Shown here: positions 8,958 through 17,146 of the stretch, one piece after another
Numbering within the stretch: position 1 is the first letter of the stretch
Layout: every line of letters starts with the position of its first letter
Source of the DNA: Niastella sp. OAS944
Lineage (GTDB): Bacteria; Bacteroidota; Bacteroidia; Chitinophagales; Chitinophagaceae
Length of the DNA: 64,000 nt
Direction: 5' to 3'
Assembly (NCBI GenBank): GCA_024809215.1
Contig: JANUBW010000001.1
Coordinates: 1,178,001-1,242,000, forward strand
Notes under the pieces: generated by a model
Database searches by the model: none
What the model was told of the DNA's origin: nothing
What the model saw: the letters and a program-made list of their open reading frames with translations, nothing else
Translations under genes and position numbers: made by a program

Positions 8958-8988
8958 GTGGAGGTGACCGGAGTTCAATCGAACCCCT
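8958..8988 (-). repeat. Degenerate tmRNA 3'-end copy (R2)
   Basis: GTGGAGGTGACCGGA is identical to the tmRNA 3' acceptor and T-arm at 10947-10961, followed by TTCAATCGAACCCC, a disrupted T-arm. No tRNA or tmRNA body follows, so it is a truncated copy. The rest of 8803-9132 shows nothing else recognisable. Confidence 0.7.
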
Positions 8989-9132
8989 ATTCTCTTTTTT
9001 GTCTTTTATTCAATCAATTAAATATGCTTAAAACAACTTGTTCAGCATAAACATTATGAATCTTGAACAGCTCTACAGCACAAGACCTAATCACTTAAAG
9101 GCTTTCGTACAAAGCAATATTCACTTTTACGT

Positions 9133-9909
9133 TTAATTGACAACCGGCAAAGATCCGCCATCTATGGCGTAGATAGTTCCGGTAAGGTAAGCGGCAGAAG
9201 GTGAAACCAGGAAATGGACAAGCTGGGCAACTTCTATCGGCTCTGCCATCCGGCCCATTGGAATGCCGCCGATCTGCGCCATCAATTGTTTCATGCCTTC
9301 CTCTGGGCTTATACCAGCAGAGGCGGCATAATCTTCCACGAATTTTACCATGGGACCTGTTTTGGTCGCGCCAGGCGCTACGGTTAATACGCGCACTCCC
9401 TTACTGGCCAGCTCGGTGGCCAACGCTTTACTGTAACTGTTCAGCGCCGCTTTGGAGACGGCGTAAGCTAAATTCAGGTTCCATAATGCTTGTTTTCCAG
9501 CGACCGAAGAAATGTGGATGATTACACCGCTTTGCTTTTCTATCATTTTTGGCAGCAAGGTCCTGTCTAGGCGAATGGCAGAAATGAGGTTCAGGTCTAA
9601 TTCCTGCTGCCAATGCGCATCGCTTAGTGTACTGTGCCCACCACCCGGCGTAGTCAGCCCACCTACATTATTGATCAGGATATCAATACCTCCTAAAGTA
9701 TCTTCAATTTCTTTGGCAAGCTGGGTTACATCACCGGCATTGGTAAGGTCCGCTGCAATAAAATGATGTGGGGTTTCTTGCGGTTTTGTTCTCGCACTGA
9801 CAATGACGTGCGCACCTGCATTCGCCAATTCATCGGCTATGGCTTTGCCGATCCCTTTGGTGCCGCCAGTTACTAATGCTATTTTACCTTTTAAATTTTG
9901 TGTTGTCAT
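9133..9909 (-). CDS. SDR-family oxidoreductase
   Basis: A 258-residue classical short-chain dehydrogenase/reductase. The cofactor motif TGGTKGIG is at 14-21, NNVGG at 80-84, catalytic Ser at 134/135 and YAVSK (Y149, K153), with the C-terminal TGTIYAIDGG typical of the family. It should reduce or oxidise a small carbonyl or alcohol with NAD(P)H; the substrate cannot be read from sequence. It lies 50 bp downstream of the TetR gene on the same strand and has a perfect inverted repeat TGAAACnnnnGTTTCA 16 nt upstream of its ATG. The same core sits at the TetR promoter, so it is very likely controlled by that repressor. Confidence 0.9.
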   Translation of the reverse strand: MTTQNLKGKIALVTGGTKGIGKAIADELANAGAHVIVSARTKPQETPHHFIAADLTNAGDVTQLAKEIEDTLGGIDILINNVGGLTTPGGGHSTLSDAHWQQELDLNLISAIRLDRTLLPKMIEKQSGVIIHISSVAGKQALWNLNLAYAVSKAALNSYSKALATELASKGVRVLTVAPGATKTGPMVKFVEDYAASAGISPEEGMKQLMAQIGGIPMGRMAEPIEVAQLVHFLVSPSAAYLTGTIYAIDGGSLPVVN

Positions 9910-9924
9910 GTTTTAGAAGAATTA

Positions 9925-9946
9925 TTCTGAAACAAATGTTTCAGAA
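9925..9946. promoter_or_regulatory. TetR operator upstream of the SDR gene
   Basis: TTCTGAAAC-AAAT-GTTTCAGAA, a perfect 9+4+9 inverted repeat. The core TGAAACnnnnGTTTCA is shared with 10559-10578. It sits 16 nt upstream of the SDR start codon. Confidence 0.75.
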
Positions 9947-9959
9947 AAGGTTAAAAAAT

Positions 9960-10538
9960 TTATTTTGATAATTGTTTAATAAAATACTCTGCCATACGCC
10001 TGATCTTCATTGGGTCTTTGTGAAGGATATAGCTTTCATACCAACCCGTCCAGGTGCTGTTAAAGTAATCGGCAAGCAATGCGGGATCCTCTTCGGCACG
10101 TATCTCACCTTGATCCATTGCCTTGCTGATCAGGTCATGCAAAAATTGATATGATCGCTGATCGTCGGCCACAAGGATTTGTTTTACGCGCTGGTCATTG
10201 GTAGCCACTTCAAATGCGCTTTTAACGGCCATACAACTGTCTTTACCATTTATTATAATACCCACCGCTTCATGGATATAGTCTACCAAGATAGCAAGCG
10301 GTGACTTTTTACTTTTCAGGCGCTTTTCCCAATCCAGTTTTCGCAGGTCGGTATAATGCTGCACACAACGTACAAAAAGTTCGTGCTTATCACCGATGGT
10401 ATTGTAAAGGCTGCTGCTGTTAATCTGCATGGCATCGGTTAGGTCACGGAGCGAAGTGCCGTTATACCCCTTCTTCCAAAAAACTTCCATTGCTTTCTGG
10501 ATCGCAACTGCTTCGTTAAATTCAACATTTCTGGCCAT
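9960..10538 (-). CDS. TetR/AcrR-family repressor
   Basis: A 192-residue protein from the chosen start MARNVEFNEAVAIQKAME; an ATG at 10577 would place the start upstream of the promoter box, so I reject it. The N-terminal helix-turn-helix is clear (KAMEVFWKKGYNGTSLRDLTDAMQINSSSLYNTIGDKHELF, given here as the region of residues 15-56). The C-terminal ligand domain resembles the AcrR-like group with a C-terminal tail domain. Two near-identical operators, one at its own promoter and one before the SDR gene, imply autoregulation plus control of the oxidoreductase. The inducer is unknown. Confidence 0.88.
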   Translation of the reverse strand: MARNVEFNEAVAIQKAMEVFWKKGYNGTSLRDLTDAMQINSSSLYNTIGDKHELFVRCVQHYTDLRKLDWEKRLKSKKSPLAILVDYIHEAVGIIINGKDSCMAVKSAFEVATNDQRVKQILVADDQRSYQFLHDLISKAMDQGEIRAEEDPALLADYFNSTWTGWYESYILHKDPMKIRRMAEYFIKQLSK

Positions 10539-10545
10539 ATCAGTA

Positions 10546-10553
10546 CAAAGATA
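10546..10553 (-). promoter_or_regulatory. -7 promoter box of the TetR gene
   Basis: TATCTTTG on the minus strand matches the Bacteroidota -7 consensus TAnnTTTG. A TTG about 21 nt upstream lies inside the operator at 10559-10578, so repressor binding would mask the -33 region. Confidence 0.6.
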
Positions 10554-10558
10554 AACAT

Positions 10559-10578
10559 TTTGAAACAATCGTTTCAAA
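10559..10578. promoter_or_regulatory. TetR operator at its own promoter
   Basis: TTTGAAAC-AATC-GTTTCAAA, a perfect 8+4+8 inverted repeat, 21 nt upstream of the TetR start and overlapping its -33 region. The stretch 10579-10901 beyond it holds no gene or signal that I can support. Confidence 0.75.
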
Positions 10579-10901
10579 TTAACTCATGAATTTTTATAAC
10601 CTTAAGTGAGCTACTCTTAAATAAAAGCAAATGTGGCTGTTGGAAAACACATTTTCACCCTAAGAACAACCTGTATACACAGTTGAAATCAAGCCGATAG
10701 CCGTTGAAATCTGATCTGATAACATGAGTTCTACTACTGGAGCATATTTATTAACTAAGAGACTTAACTGTCCGGCTAAATCGACCCACCTCACTTTTCA
10801 TTATTAAGCTATCTAATAAGCTAATGCATTCCGTAACAAAAGTGAATGAAAGTAATGTATCAATATTCAGCCTTTGCTTGAAATGATTCGATCGTCCGGT
10901 G

Positions 10902-10938
10902 AGCTATAAACAAAAAAGCCGCTGATTGTCAGCGGCTT
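10902..10938 (-). terminator. ssrA terminator
   Basis: AAGCCGCTGA / TCAGCGGCTT form a perfect 10-bp stem with a 3-nt loop. On the minus strand it is followed by TTTTTTGTTT, an intrinsic terminator just 3' of tmRNA. The flanking AGCTATAAACAAAAAAGCC recurs at 4473-4491. Confidence 0.85.
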
Positions 10939-10947
10939 AATAAAGTG

Positions 10948-11316
10948 TGGAGGTGACCGGATTCGAACCGGTGTCCAAACATATTCTCCAAAAGCTTTCT
11001 ACATGTTTATTCCGGCATTATTTGTCGGGAAGTAGCAGGAACCGGACACACCAATTACTTCCTTAGCTGAATAGTCTTAAGCAACCGGCACAGCCTACAG
11101 TCGCAGCATCCTGTTTTGTTTTTAAGTCGGCGGCGGGGCGTGGTAACAGAACAACCTGCCCGGCGGCCCTAATGACTACTTAATCACTGATTAGGCAGCC
11201 ATGGCATACGTATTGTTGCCATTTGTGTTTTGAATATTCAGATTTACGTGCTAATTATCCAACGCACGACATGCTTACACCTTCAAAGATCTACGCTGTC
11301 AAAACCATACACCCCC
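10948..11316 (-). ncRNA. ssrA: tmRNA (transfer-messenger RNA)
   Basis: About 369 nt. The 5' end GGGGGTG pairs with CACCTCC at the 3' end to form the acceptor stem, and the T-arm GGTTCGAATCC is intact. The tag frame at 11220-11191 reads GNNTYAMAA followed by TAA, close in form to other Bacteroidota tags ending in YAMAA or YALAA. tmRNA rescues stalled ribosomes and tags the incomplete product for proteolysis, together with SmpB. The CCA end is not encoded. A TAATTTTG promoter box lies at 11350-11357 and a strong terminator follows at 10902-10938. Its 3' end appears to have served repeatedly as an integration target. Confidence 0.93.
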
Positions 11317-11349
11317 ATTTCAGTTGATGTTAAAACAGCTGAGAACTGG

Positions 11350-11379
11350 CAAAATTAATGCTATTTCCCGGTTTTTCAA
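11350..11379 (-). promoter_or_regulatory. ssrA promoter
   Basis: On the minus strand: TTG at 11379-11377, 19 nt, then TAATTTTG at 11357-11350. This fits the Bacteroidota -33/-7 arrangement and is 34 nt upstream of the mature tmRNA 5' end, leaving a leader for RNase P. Confidence 0.6.
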
Positions 11380-11430
11380 TAACATATCACGGTGTCTGCC
11401 TTACTTTCCCCTGCCTTTTAAATATATTCT

Positions 11431-11498
11431 AACAAAGACCAAACTAAGACCTAACAAAGACCAAACAAAGACTACACAAGAATATTTCCTTTGTTTGG
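11431..11498. repeat. Four 11-bp direct repeats plus inverted partner
   Basis: AACAAAGACC, AAACTAAGACC, TAACAAAGACC and AAACAAAGACT follow each other with an 11-bp step. CCAAACAAAG (11461-11470) is matched by its reverse complement at 11489-11498. It lies between the divergent ssrA and DUF6266 genes; the role is unknown. Confidence 0.55.
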
Positions 11499-11585
11499 TG
11501 TTTGTTTTCCCTGATTACTGTCATAGTTTGATATTTTCTTGAATATAATTTAAATACTATATTTAGTTAACAAAAACTCACTGCT

Positions 11586-12221
11586 ATGGGACGTATTCAA
11601 TTCGGCTCGCTGGGGCCAATCAACGGTAAAGTGGGCAACCTCGTTATCTCTTCCTGGAAAGGAAAACCATATGTAAAGTCGGCCCCCGGCGAACGCACCG
11701 TACCGCCAACCCCAAAAGAGATGGCCAATCGTAAAAAATGGGCCATGGCCCATGCCTGGCTTAAGCCGGTAACAGAATTTGTGCGGGAAGGATTTAAAGG
11801 CTATTCCGATACCATAGAGGGGTTTATTGCCGCCAAATCTTACTTATTAAAGAATGCTTTTGAAGGTAGTGCGCCCGAATTAACCATCAACCCGGCATTA
11901 GTGAAAGTTAGCTTCGGTGAATTGTCTTTGCCGCAGCATATAAATGTTACGCTGAATACAAATAAAGAACTTCAGTTTACCTGGGATGCCAATGATATTG
12001 AATTTGCTAACAGGTACGATCAGGTGATGCTCCTTGCCTATGATATTGAAGGTGGGTATGCGTACACCAGATTAGCCGGCCAGTTGCGCATGAATGGCAG
12101 CGATACAGTAAATGTGCAGCGGGGTTTAAACAGAACGCTTCACGTGTATATAGCATTTGTTTCGGCCAACAGGCTAACCCGGTCGAACAGCTTATACCTG
12201 GGACCCATATTTATAGAGTGA
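11586..12221 (+). CDS. DUF6266-family protein
   Basis: A 211-residue protein whose N-terminus MGRIQFGSLGPINGKVGNLV, followed by SSWKGKPYVKS, is the signature of DUF6266, a family found almost only in Bacteroidota and of unknown function. The C-terminal half (residues about 110-210) looks like a beta-rich domain (LQFTWDANDIEFANRYDQVML). There is no signal peptide or membrane segment. It is a single-gene unit, divergent from ssrA and followed by a terminator shared with rseP. The family call is good; no function is claimed. Confidence 0.8.
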   Translation: MGRIQFGSLGPINGKVGNLVISSWKGKPYVKSAPGERTVPPTPKEMANRKKWAMAHAWLKPVTEFVREGFKGYSDTIEGFIAAKSYLLKNAFEGSAPELTINPALVKVSFGELSLPQHINVTLNTNKELQFTWDANDIEFANRYDQVMLLAYDIEGGYAYTRLAGQLRMNGSDTVNVQRGLNRTLHVYIAFVSANRLTRSNSLYLGPIFIE

Positions 12222-12235
12222 GTAACAGGCAAAAA

Positions 12236-12259
12236 ATAACCCCGCTATTGCGGGGTTAT
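12236..12259. terminator. Bidirectional terminator
   Basis: ATAACCCCGC / GCGGGGTTAT, a perfect 10-bp stem with loop TATT, between the convergent DUF6266 gene and rseP. Confidence 0.8.
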
Positions 12260-12282
12260 GCTATAAATTCTATTCTTTATTT

Positions 12283-13641
12283 CTACTTGAATAAATATCG
12301 CCAGAAGTCGAGGCCCAGTGCATAAGCCATTACACCCAGCAATAAGATCATACCCGCCATTTGCGCATACTCCATGAATTTATCACTTGGTTTGCGACCG
12401 GTAATGATCTCATACAACGTGAACAATACGTGGCCGCCATCGAGGGCTGGTATTGGTAAAATGTTCATAAACGCCAGCACAATGCTCAACAGCGCGGTCA
12501 TTGACCAAAAACGCTCCCAATCCCACTCGGCACCAAACATGTTACCAATGGTTAAAAAGCTTCCGAGCGATTCGCTTGCTTTTACTTCCTTGCTGGTAAA
12601 CAGCAGTTTGAAGTTTTGAACGTTCATCACCAGCATGCTCCAGCCTTTGGCCACGCCTGCAGGTAATGATTCAAAGAAGTTGTATTTCTTTACTGCGAAT
12701 GTGAGGAATTTTTGGGGCTGACGGAAGAAGAAACCAATGCTTGCATTACCATCGAGTTTTACTTTAACCAGTGCCGTATCTGCTTTATTACGCAACACGG
12801 TTAAAGCTACTTCCTGGTTCTTCATATTCTTTTTAAGATCGCTCAACTCAAAGAAAGAGCCTACAGGCATACCATTCAGGCCAATGATCTGATCGTCTTT
12901 TTGCAAACTGCCCGAAGTGAATTTGGCATCCTTATTCACACTATCAACCACAGCCGGGAATTTAGGATAAGCCAGCGGATCACCTTTACGTTTAATAAGC
13001 TGACTGATGGTACCTTCCGGTACTGGTATATCTAAATTCTGCCCATTACGTGTAACCTGAATGGTTTTGGCTTCGTTTAAGATAATATCGGTGCTCAGGC
13101 GGCTGAAGTTCTCTACCTCTTTGCCATTTACCGCAACAATTTTATCGCCATCGCGCAAACCAATGCTTTTACCCAGGCTATCTACATAAACGCCATAGGT
13201 GGCATTTTTTGCAGGCAGGTATTCTTCGCCCCAATGCCAAAGGATCATGGCAAATAAAAAGAAGCCTAGTATAAGGTTTACCGTAACCCCACCTATCATA
13301 ATGATAAGGCGTTGCCAGGGTTTCTTACTGCGGAACTCCCAGGGCTGGGGTGGTAATTTCATTGCATCCTTATCCATGCTTTCATCTATCATGCCCGAGA
13401 TCTTTACATAACCACCCAACGGCAGCCAGCCGATACCATATACGGTATCGCCAATCTTCTTTTTTGCAATGGAGAACCAGGGATCGAAGAACAGATAAAA
13501 TTTTTCAACCCTACATTTAAACCATTTGGCGGGCAGAAAGTGGCCCATCTCATGTAGTACAACAAGTATGGATAAGCATAATATTAATTGTCCGGCTTTT
13601 ATACCTACTACTGCCCAATCTATTGCTAACAATGTGATCAT
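12283..13641 (-). CDS. rseP: RIP site-2 metalloprotease (RseP/MmpA type)
   Basis: A 452-residue intramembrane zinc protease. The first membrane segment carries HEMGH (H30, E31, H34), and the C-terminal segment carries NILPIPALDGGH, whose D401 is the third zinc ligand. Between them are two PDZ-like regions (DKIVAVNGKEV and DQIIGLNGMPV). The family cuts transmembrane anti-sigma factors and leftover signal peptides. It lies downstream of dxr on the same strand, a pairing common in bacteria. Start and length fit the family. Confidence 0.93.
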   Translation of the reverse strand: MITLLAIDWAVVGIKAGQLILCLSILVVLHEMGHFLPAKWFKCRVEKFYLFFDPWFSIAKKKIGDTVYGIGWLPLGGYVKISGMIDESMDKDAMKLPPQPWEFRSKKPWQRLIIMIGGVTVNLILGFFLFAMILWHWGEEYLPAKNATYGVYVDSLGKSIGLRDGDKIVAVNGKEVENFSRLSTDIILNEAKTIQVTRNGQNLDIPVPEGTISQLIKRKGDPLAYPKFPAVVDSVNKDAKFTSGSLQKDDQIIGLNGMPVGSFFELSDLKKNMKNQEVALTVLRNKADTALVKVKLDGNASIGFFFRQPQKFLTFAVKKYNFFESLPAGVAKGWSMLVMNVQNFKLLFTSKEVKASESLGSFLTIGNMFGAEWDWERFWSMTALLSIVLAFMNILPIPALDGGHVLFTLYEIITGRKPSDKFMEYAQMAGMILLLGVMAYALGLDFWRYLFK

Positions 13642-13750
13642 ATTAACGCTAAATACGCGGTGTGTTTATTTTAAAATACGCTCAAAATATCGAATAATCC
13701 CGCAATTCGGTTAACCGCTCACAAAATTTCCGGAATTATTAACCGAAAGA

Positions 13751-13850
13751 CAGCCTAAAGGTCAAAGCCTAAAGCTTAAAGCAAATACATTTTGCCAAAA
13801 AATTGATTGCAGCTTTTGGCTTTCAGCTTTTAGCTTTTGCCTAGAGTTTA
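13751..13850. repeat. Inverted word repeat AAAGCCTAAAGC
   Basis: Left arm CCTAAAGGTCAAAGCCTAAAG and its complement-like right arm CTTTCAGCTTTTAGCTTTTGCC can fold into an imperfect hairpin. The right arm runs to the stop codon of dxr (13841). It is one member of the stop-adjacent repeat set seen across the window. Confidence 0.65.
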
Positions 13851-15010
13851 AGCAGCGAGGCAGCGAAGTTACGGGCCTCCCCATCGCTTTCAAAATATTC
13901 CTCCAACGTGGGTTTCTCAATAAACGGCACGTGTTGCAGGGTACGCTCTATGAGGTCGGTCATATCTAAAAAGCCAACCCGATTACGCAAAAATGCAAAT
14001 ACGGCAATTTCATTGGCCGCGTTTAACACACATGGCTGGTTTCCACCCTTAAACAGGGCTTCAGTAGCCAGTACCAAATTGCGGAAGGTTTTGGTATCGG
14101 GTTCCTCAAATGTAAGCTGGCTGGGCGTTCTAAAATTATACCGGGGAAACTGGTTGGGTATACGGTGCGGAAAAGCCAAGGCATACTGAATAGGCAGTTT
14201 CATATCGGGCAAACCCATTTGGGCTTTAATGCTGCCATCTTCAAACTGTACAAGGCTATGTATAATACTTTGGGGGTGAACAAGTACCTGTACCTGATCG
14301 GGCGCCAGGTCGAACAACCATTTGGCCTCAATCATCTCAAGTCCTTTGTTCATAAGGGTGGCTGAGTCAATGGTGATCTTGGCGCCCATTTGCCAGTTGG
14401 GATGTTGCAGCGCATGATCGCGCTTTACATTCACCAGGTAATTGGGCTTTTTTCCAAGGAAAGGCCCGCCACTGGCAGTTAATATAACTTTCTCGATCTT
14501 GTTGCGGGTTTCGCCTACAAGACACTGGAATATTGCTGAATGTTCTGAATCTACGGGAATAACAGGCACACGTTTTTCGATGGCCTTTTGCATTACGATA
14601 TCGCCAGCCACTACCAACGTTTCTTTATTGGCAAGCGCAATGGCTTTACCGGCTTCCAGCGCGCATAGCGTAGGGCGTAAGCCGGCAAACCCTACAATGG
14701 CAGCCAGCATCATGTCGTAACAATCCATGCCAGCCACATCTTCCAGGGCTTTCTCGCCTGCAAATACTTTTACATCGGTGTGTGATAAAGCTTCTTTTAC
14801 AATGGGATATTTTCTATCATCGCCAATGACAACAATATTGGGGTTGAACTGCAATGCCTGCTTTATCAATAACTCCTCATTACTGAAAGCAGTGAGTACT
14901 TCAGCAGTAAATTTATCGGGATTGGCGGCTATCACTTCCAACGCCTGACAGCCAATTGAGCCTGTTGAGCCAAATATTGCTATACGCCTGTTTGGAAAAC
15001 TGTTCGACAT
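13841..15010 (-). CDS. dxr: 1-deoxy-D-xylulose 5-phosphate reductoisomerase
   Basis: A 389-residue enzyme of the MEP isoprenoid pathway that converts DXP to MEP with NADPH. Visible motifs are the Rossmann loop GSTGSIG near the N-terminus, ANKETLVVAG, PVDSEHSAIFQ (metal and substrate binding), LTASGGPF, HPNWQMGAKITIDSATLMNK and NAANEIAVFAFL. Length and order are normal. It is 56 bp downstream of the GH3-family gene and upstream of rseP on the same strand. The stop codon lies within a word repeat. Confidence 0.96.
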   Translation of the reverse strand: MSNSFPNRRIAIFGSTGSIGCQALEVIAANPDKFTAEVLTAFSNEELLIKQALQFNPNIVVIGDDRKYPIVKEALSHTDVKVFAGEKALEDVAGMDCYDMMLAAIVGFAGLRPTLCALEAGKAIALANKETLVVAGDIVMQKAIEKRVPVIPVDSEHSAIFQCLVGETRNKIEKVILTASGGPFLGKKPNYLVNVKRDHALQHPNWQMGAKITIDSATLMNKGLEMIEAKWLFDLAPDQVQVLVHPQSIIHSLVQFEDGSIKAQMGLPDMKLPIQYALAFPHRIPNQFPRYNFRTPSQLTFEEPDTKTFRNLVLATEALFKGGNQPCVLNAANEIAVFAFLRNRVGFLDMTDLIERTLQHVPFIEKPTLEEYFESDGEARNFAASLLKL

Positions 15011-15066
15011 GTTCCGGTTTCAATAATTTGTTAAGTAAGCTTAATCAGACAGCCTTAACGTTAAAA

Positions 15067-16560
15067 CTACTCTACATATTTTTCAAGTGCCGATGCTATA
15101 TTACGGTCATTGCTTAACCGGGGCACTTTATTTTGACCGCCTAATTTACCAATGGACTTCATATAATCAATGAACCCATTCTTTTTAACCGGGCGAATAT
15201 GCAATGGTAACAATATATTTCCTGTAATGAGGTCGTTGTAATAAATGTTCTTTTTGCGCAGGTTTATGTCAACCTTCTCAGCAAAACGTTCGAGGTTATT
15301 GGGTTTGTTCTCAAACTCAATAAACCATTCGTGGTATGATTTGCCTTTTCCCTGGTTTATCATGGGCGCTACGGTAAACTCGGTAATATGCACTCCTTCT
15401 TCTTCGGCCGCTTTAATAAGACTATGCTCTACCTCCTCGCCTATTACGTGTTCGCCAAATGCCGAAATAAAATGTTTGATGCGGCCTGTTACTACCAGCC
15501 TGTATGGGTTGGTTGAAACAAACTTAACCGTATCGCCAATATTATAACCCCACAAACCGGCATTATTGTTAATGATCAAAGCGTAGTTCTCGCCTACCTT
15601 CACATCTTTCAACGATAAACGGGTTGGGTTGGCATTGAATATTTCACCGGCAGGAATAAACTCAAAGAATATTCCGCTGTTGGTGTTCAGCAATAAACCT
15701 TCGGCATCCTGTGAATCCTGAAATGCCATAAAGCCTTCCGAAGCAGGGAATGTTTCAATAGTGGCTATTTTACCACCAATGCTTTCCATCAGCTTGTTCT
15801 TATAAGGCTCAAAGTTTACGCCGCCATGCACCAGTACCGAGAAGTTAGGAAACAGATCTTTGATCTTTTTACCACTCTTCTCAATAAGGCGATCGAAATA
15901 CATTTGCGTCCATGGTGGAATGCCGCTAATAAGCGTCATATCCTGATTTATGGTCTCGGCAACAATTTTATCGAGTTTGGTTTCCCACTCTTCAATACAA
16001 TTGGTTTCGTAGGAAGGCAATTGATTACTGCGCAGGTAACTGGGCACATGATGGTTTACGATACCGCTTAAACGGCCTGTAGGTATACCACCAACGCGCG
16101 TTAACTCGGGCGAACCCGATAAGAAGATCATTTTACCCTCAGTAAAGTTGGTATTGCCCGATTCGGCAATGTAACACAACAGGGCATTGCGTGCCGTGTT
16201 TATATGGTTATCGATACTGTCTTTACTAATGGGAATATACTTTACACCACTGGTAGTGCCTGAGGTTTTAGCCAGGTATATAGGCAGGCCTTTCCACAAT
16301 ACGTTGTGTTTGCCTTCCTTTATTTTCTCAATATAGGGCTTAAACTGTTCATAGTCGCGTACAGGTACGGCCTGAACATATTCCTCATGCACATTAACAT
16401 CCTGTAAATGGTGATCTTTACCAAATTCAGTAGCCTTACCTATTTTGAGTAGCTCTTTCAGGATGTTTTCCTGGTCGGCTACTGCGGTGGTCATGCCTTT
16501 TTTAATGCCTTTATATACGTAATGGGCAAATGGTTTTGCCAGAAACGATTTTATTTTCAT
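15067..16560 (-). CDS. GH3-family acyl-adenylating enzyme
   Basis: A 497-residue protein of the GH3 (auxin-responsive) adenylating superfamily. The P-loop-like AKTSGTTSGVKYIP is at about residues 97-110, with ETFPASEGFMAFQ and the late GRIKHFISAFGEHV motif. Plant members adenylate hormones and join them to amino acids; bacterial members are widespread in Bacteroidota, and their substrate is mostly unknown. No signal peptide is seen. It is the first gene of a likely GH3-dxr-rseP run. The function beyond adenylation-type chemistry is inference. Confidence 0.88.
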   Translation of the reverse strand: MKIKSFLAKPFAHYVYKGIKKGMTTAVADQENILKELLKIGKATEFGKDHHLQDVNVHEEYVQAVPVRDYEQFKPYIEKIKEGKHNVLWKGLPIYLAKTSGTTSGVKYIPISKDSIDNHINTARNALLCYIAESGNTNFTEGKMIFLSGSPELTRVGGIPTGRLSGIVNHHVPSYLRSNQLPSYETNCIEEWETKLDKIVAETINQDMTLISGIPPWTQMYFDRLIEKSGKKIKDLFPNFSVLVHGGVNFEPYKNKLMESIGGKIATIETFPASEGFMAFQDSQDAEGLLLNTNSGIFFEFIPAGEIFNANPTRLSLKDVKVGENYALIINNNAGLWGYNIGDTVKFVSTNPYRLVVTGRIKHFISAFGEHVIGEEVEHSLIKAAEEEGVHITEFTVAPMINQGKGKSYHEWFIEFENKPNNLERFAEKVDINLRKKNIYYNDLITGNILLPLHIRPVKKNGFIDYMKSIGKLGGQNKVPRLSNDRNIASALEKYVE

Positions 16561-16737
16561 TGAATCCCGTATTCCATCGTTAGGAAAAACAAACCTACGT
16601 CAATTAGTGAAATGCGCAAAGACTGATTTAGGTTTAATGCTGTAAAGCTATTATTAACTCATTCAAAGTGTGATTGTTCGGAGTTCGTTCTGTTAAAAAA
16701 CGATTAGAATAAGGGCAACTACGTAGAAATAGTTGTG

Positions 16738-16975
16738 TGTTACAAGTTACCGGTTTCCGGGCACCAGTTCTTAGTTCTCAGTTTTTAATTCACTGATGTA
16801 GGCCAGGTTACCAGTAACTGGCCGTGATATATTCTCCCTCCCCCGTTGGGGGAGGGCTGGGGAGGGGGCCGCCGCGAACCGTGTAACCTGAAACCTGTAA
16901 CCTGAAACCCCTGAGCGCCGCAAACCAGGCAACCGGAGCCCGTTAACCGGCACCAGCCTCTTATATTATATATAG
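16738..16975. repeat. Mixed word repeat with GC-rich hairpin
   Basis: The gene-free stretch 16561-17146 contains words of the GTTACCGG and CCTGAAACCTGTAACC type, CAGTTCTTAGTTCTCAG (shared with 53822-53838), and a perfect hairpin CCCTCCCCC-GTT-GGGGGAGGG at 16836-16856. The run of G and C is unlike the surroundings. The rest of the gap is rplU upstream sequence. Confidence 0.6.
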
Positions 16976-17117
16976 GCACCATCATTGGCGAATGTGGCTA
17001 CTATTATAAATACTTCACAATCAACATTTCTCATTATTTTGCCTAAAAATCGGGCATTTTTAGGGTGAAATTGTAAAAAAAATGCCGTTAAAGACTTCTT
17101 AATCTACTTCAAACCCT

Positions 17118-17125
17118 TACCTTTG
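17118..17125 (+). promoter_or_regulatory. rplU promoter -7 box
   Basis: TACCTTTG matches TAnnTTTG, 21 nt upstream of the rplU ATG, so the 5' leader would be very short. Confidence 0.65.
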
Positions 17126-17146
17126 CACTCCTAATTTTGGAAACCT

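Larger units (their letters stand above)
4473..8990. mobile_element. Putative island at the ssrA 3' end carrying a primase-helicase
   Basis: Bounded by same-orientation tmRNA-3'-like repeats (4473-4545 and 8925-8988). It contains a broken polyvalent-type kinase gene and the TOTE-type primase-helicase. The coding sequence is visibly more AT-rich than the genes beyond 11 kb. No integrase or recombinase is present, so it is presumably immobile now. The borders are inferred. Confidence 0.5.

Noticed and set aside
11324-11542. 72-residue plus-strand open frame upstream of the DUF6266 gene
   Set aside because: It overlaps the ssrA promoter and the 11-bp repeats, and its composition is that of non-coding AT-rich sequence.
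13841-13850. Idea that each word repeat is a simple microsatellite
   Set aside because: The arms are inverted copies of one another and are placed at stop codons, which slippage alone does not explain.
16771-16985. Open frames of 60 and 66 residues in the rplU upstream gap
   Set aside because: They are translations of the word repeats and the C/G-rich hairpin.
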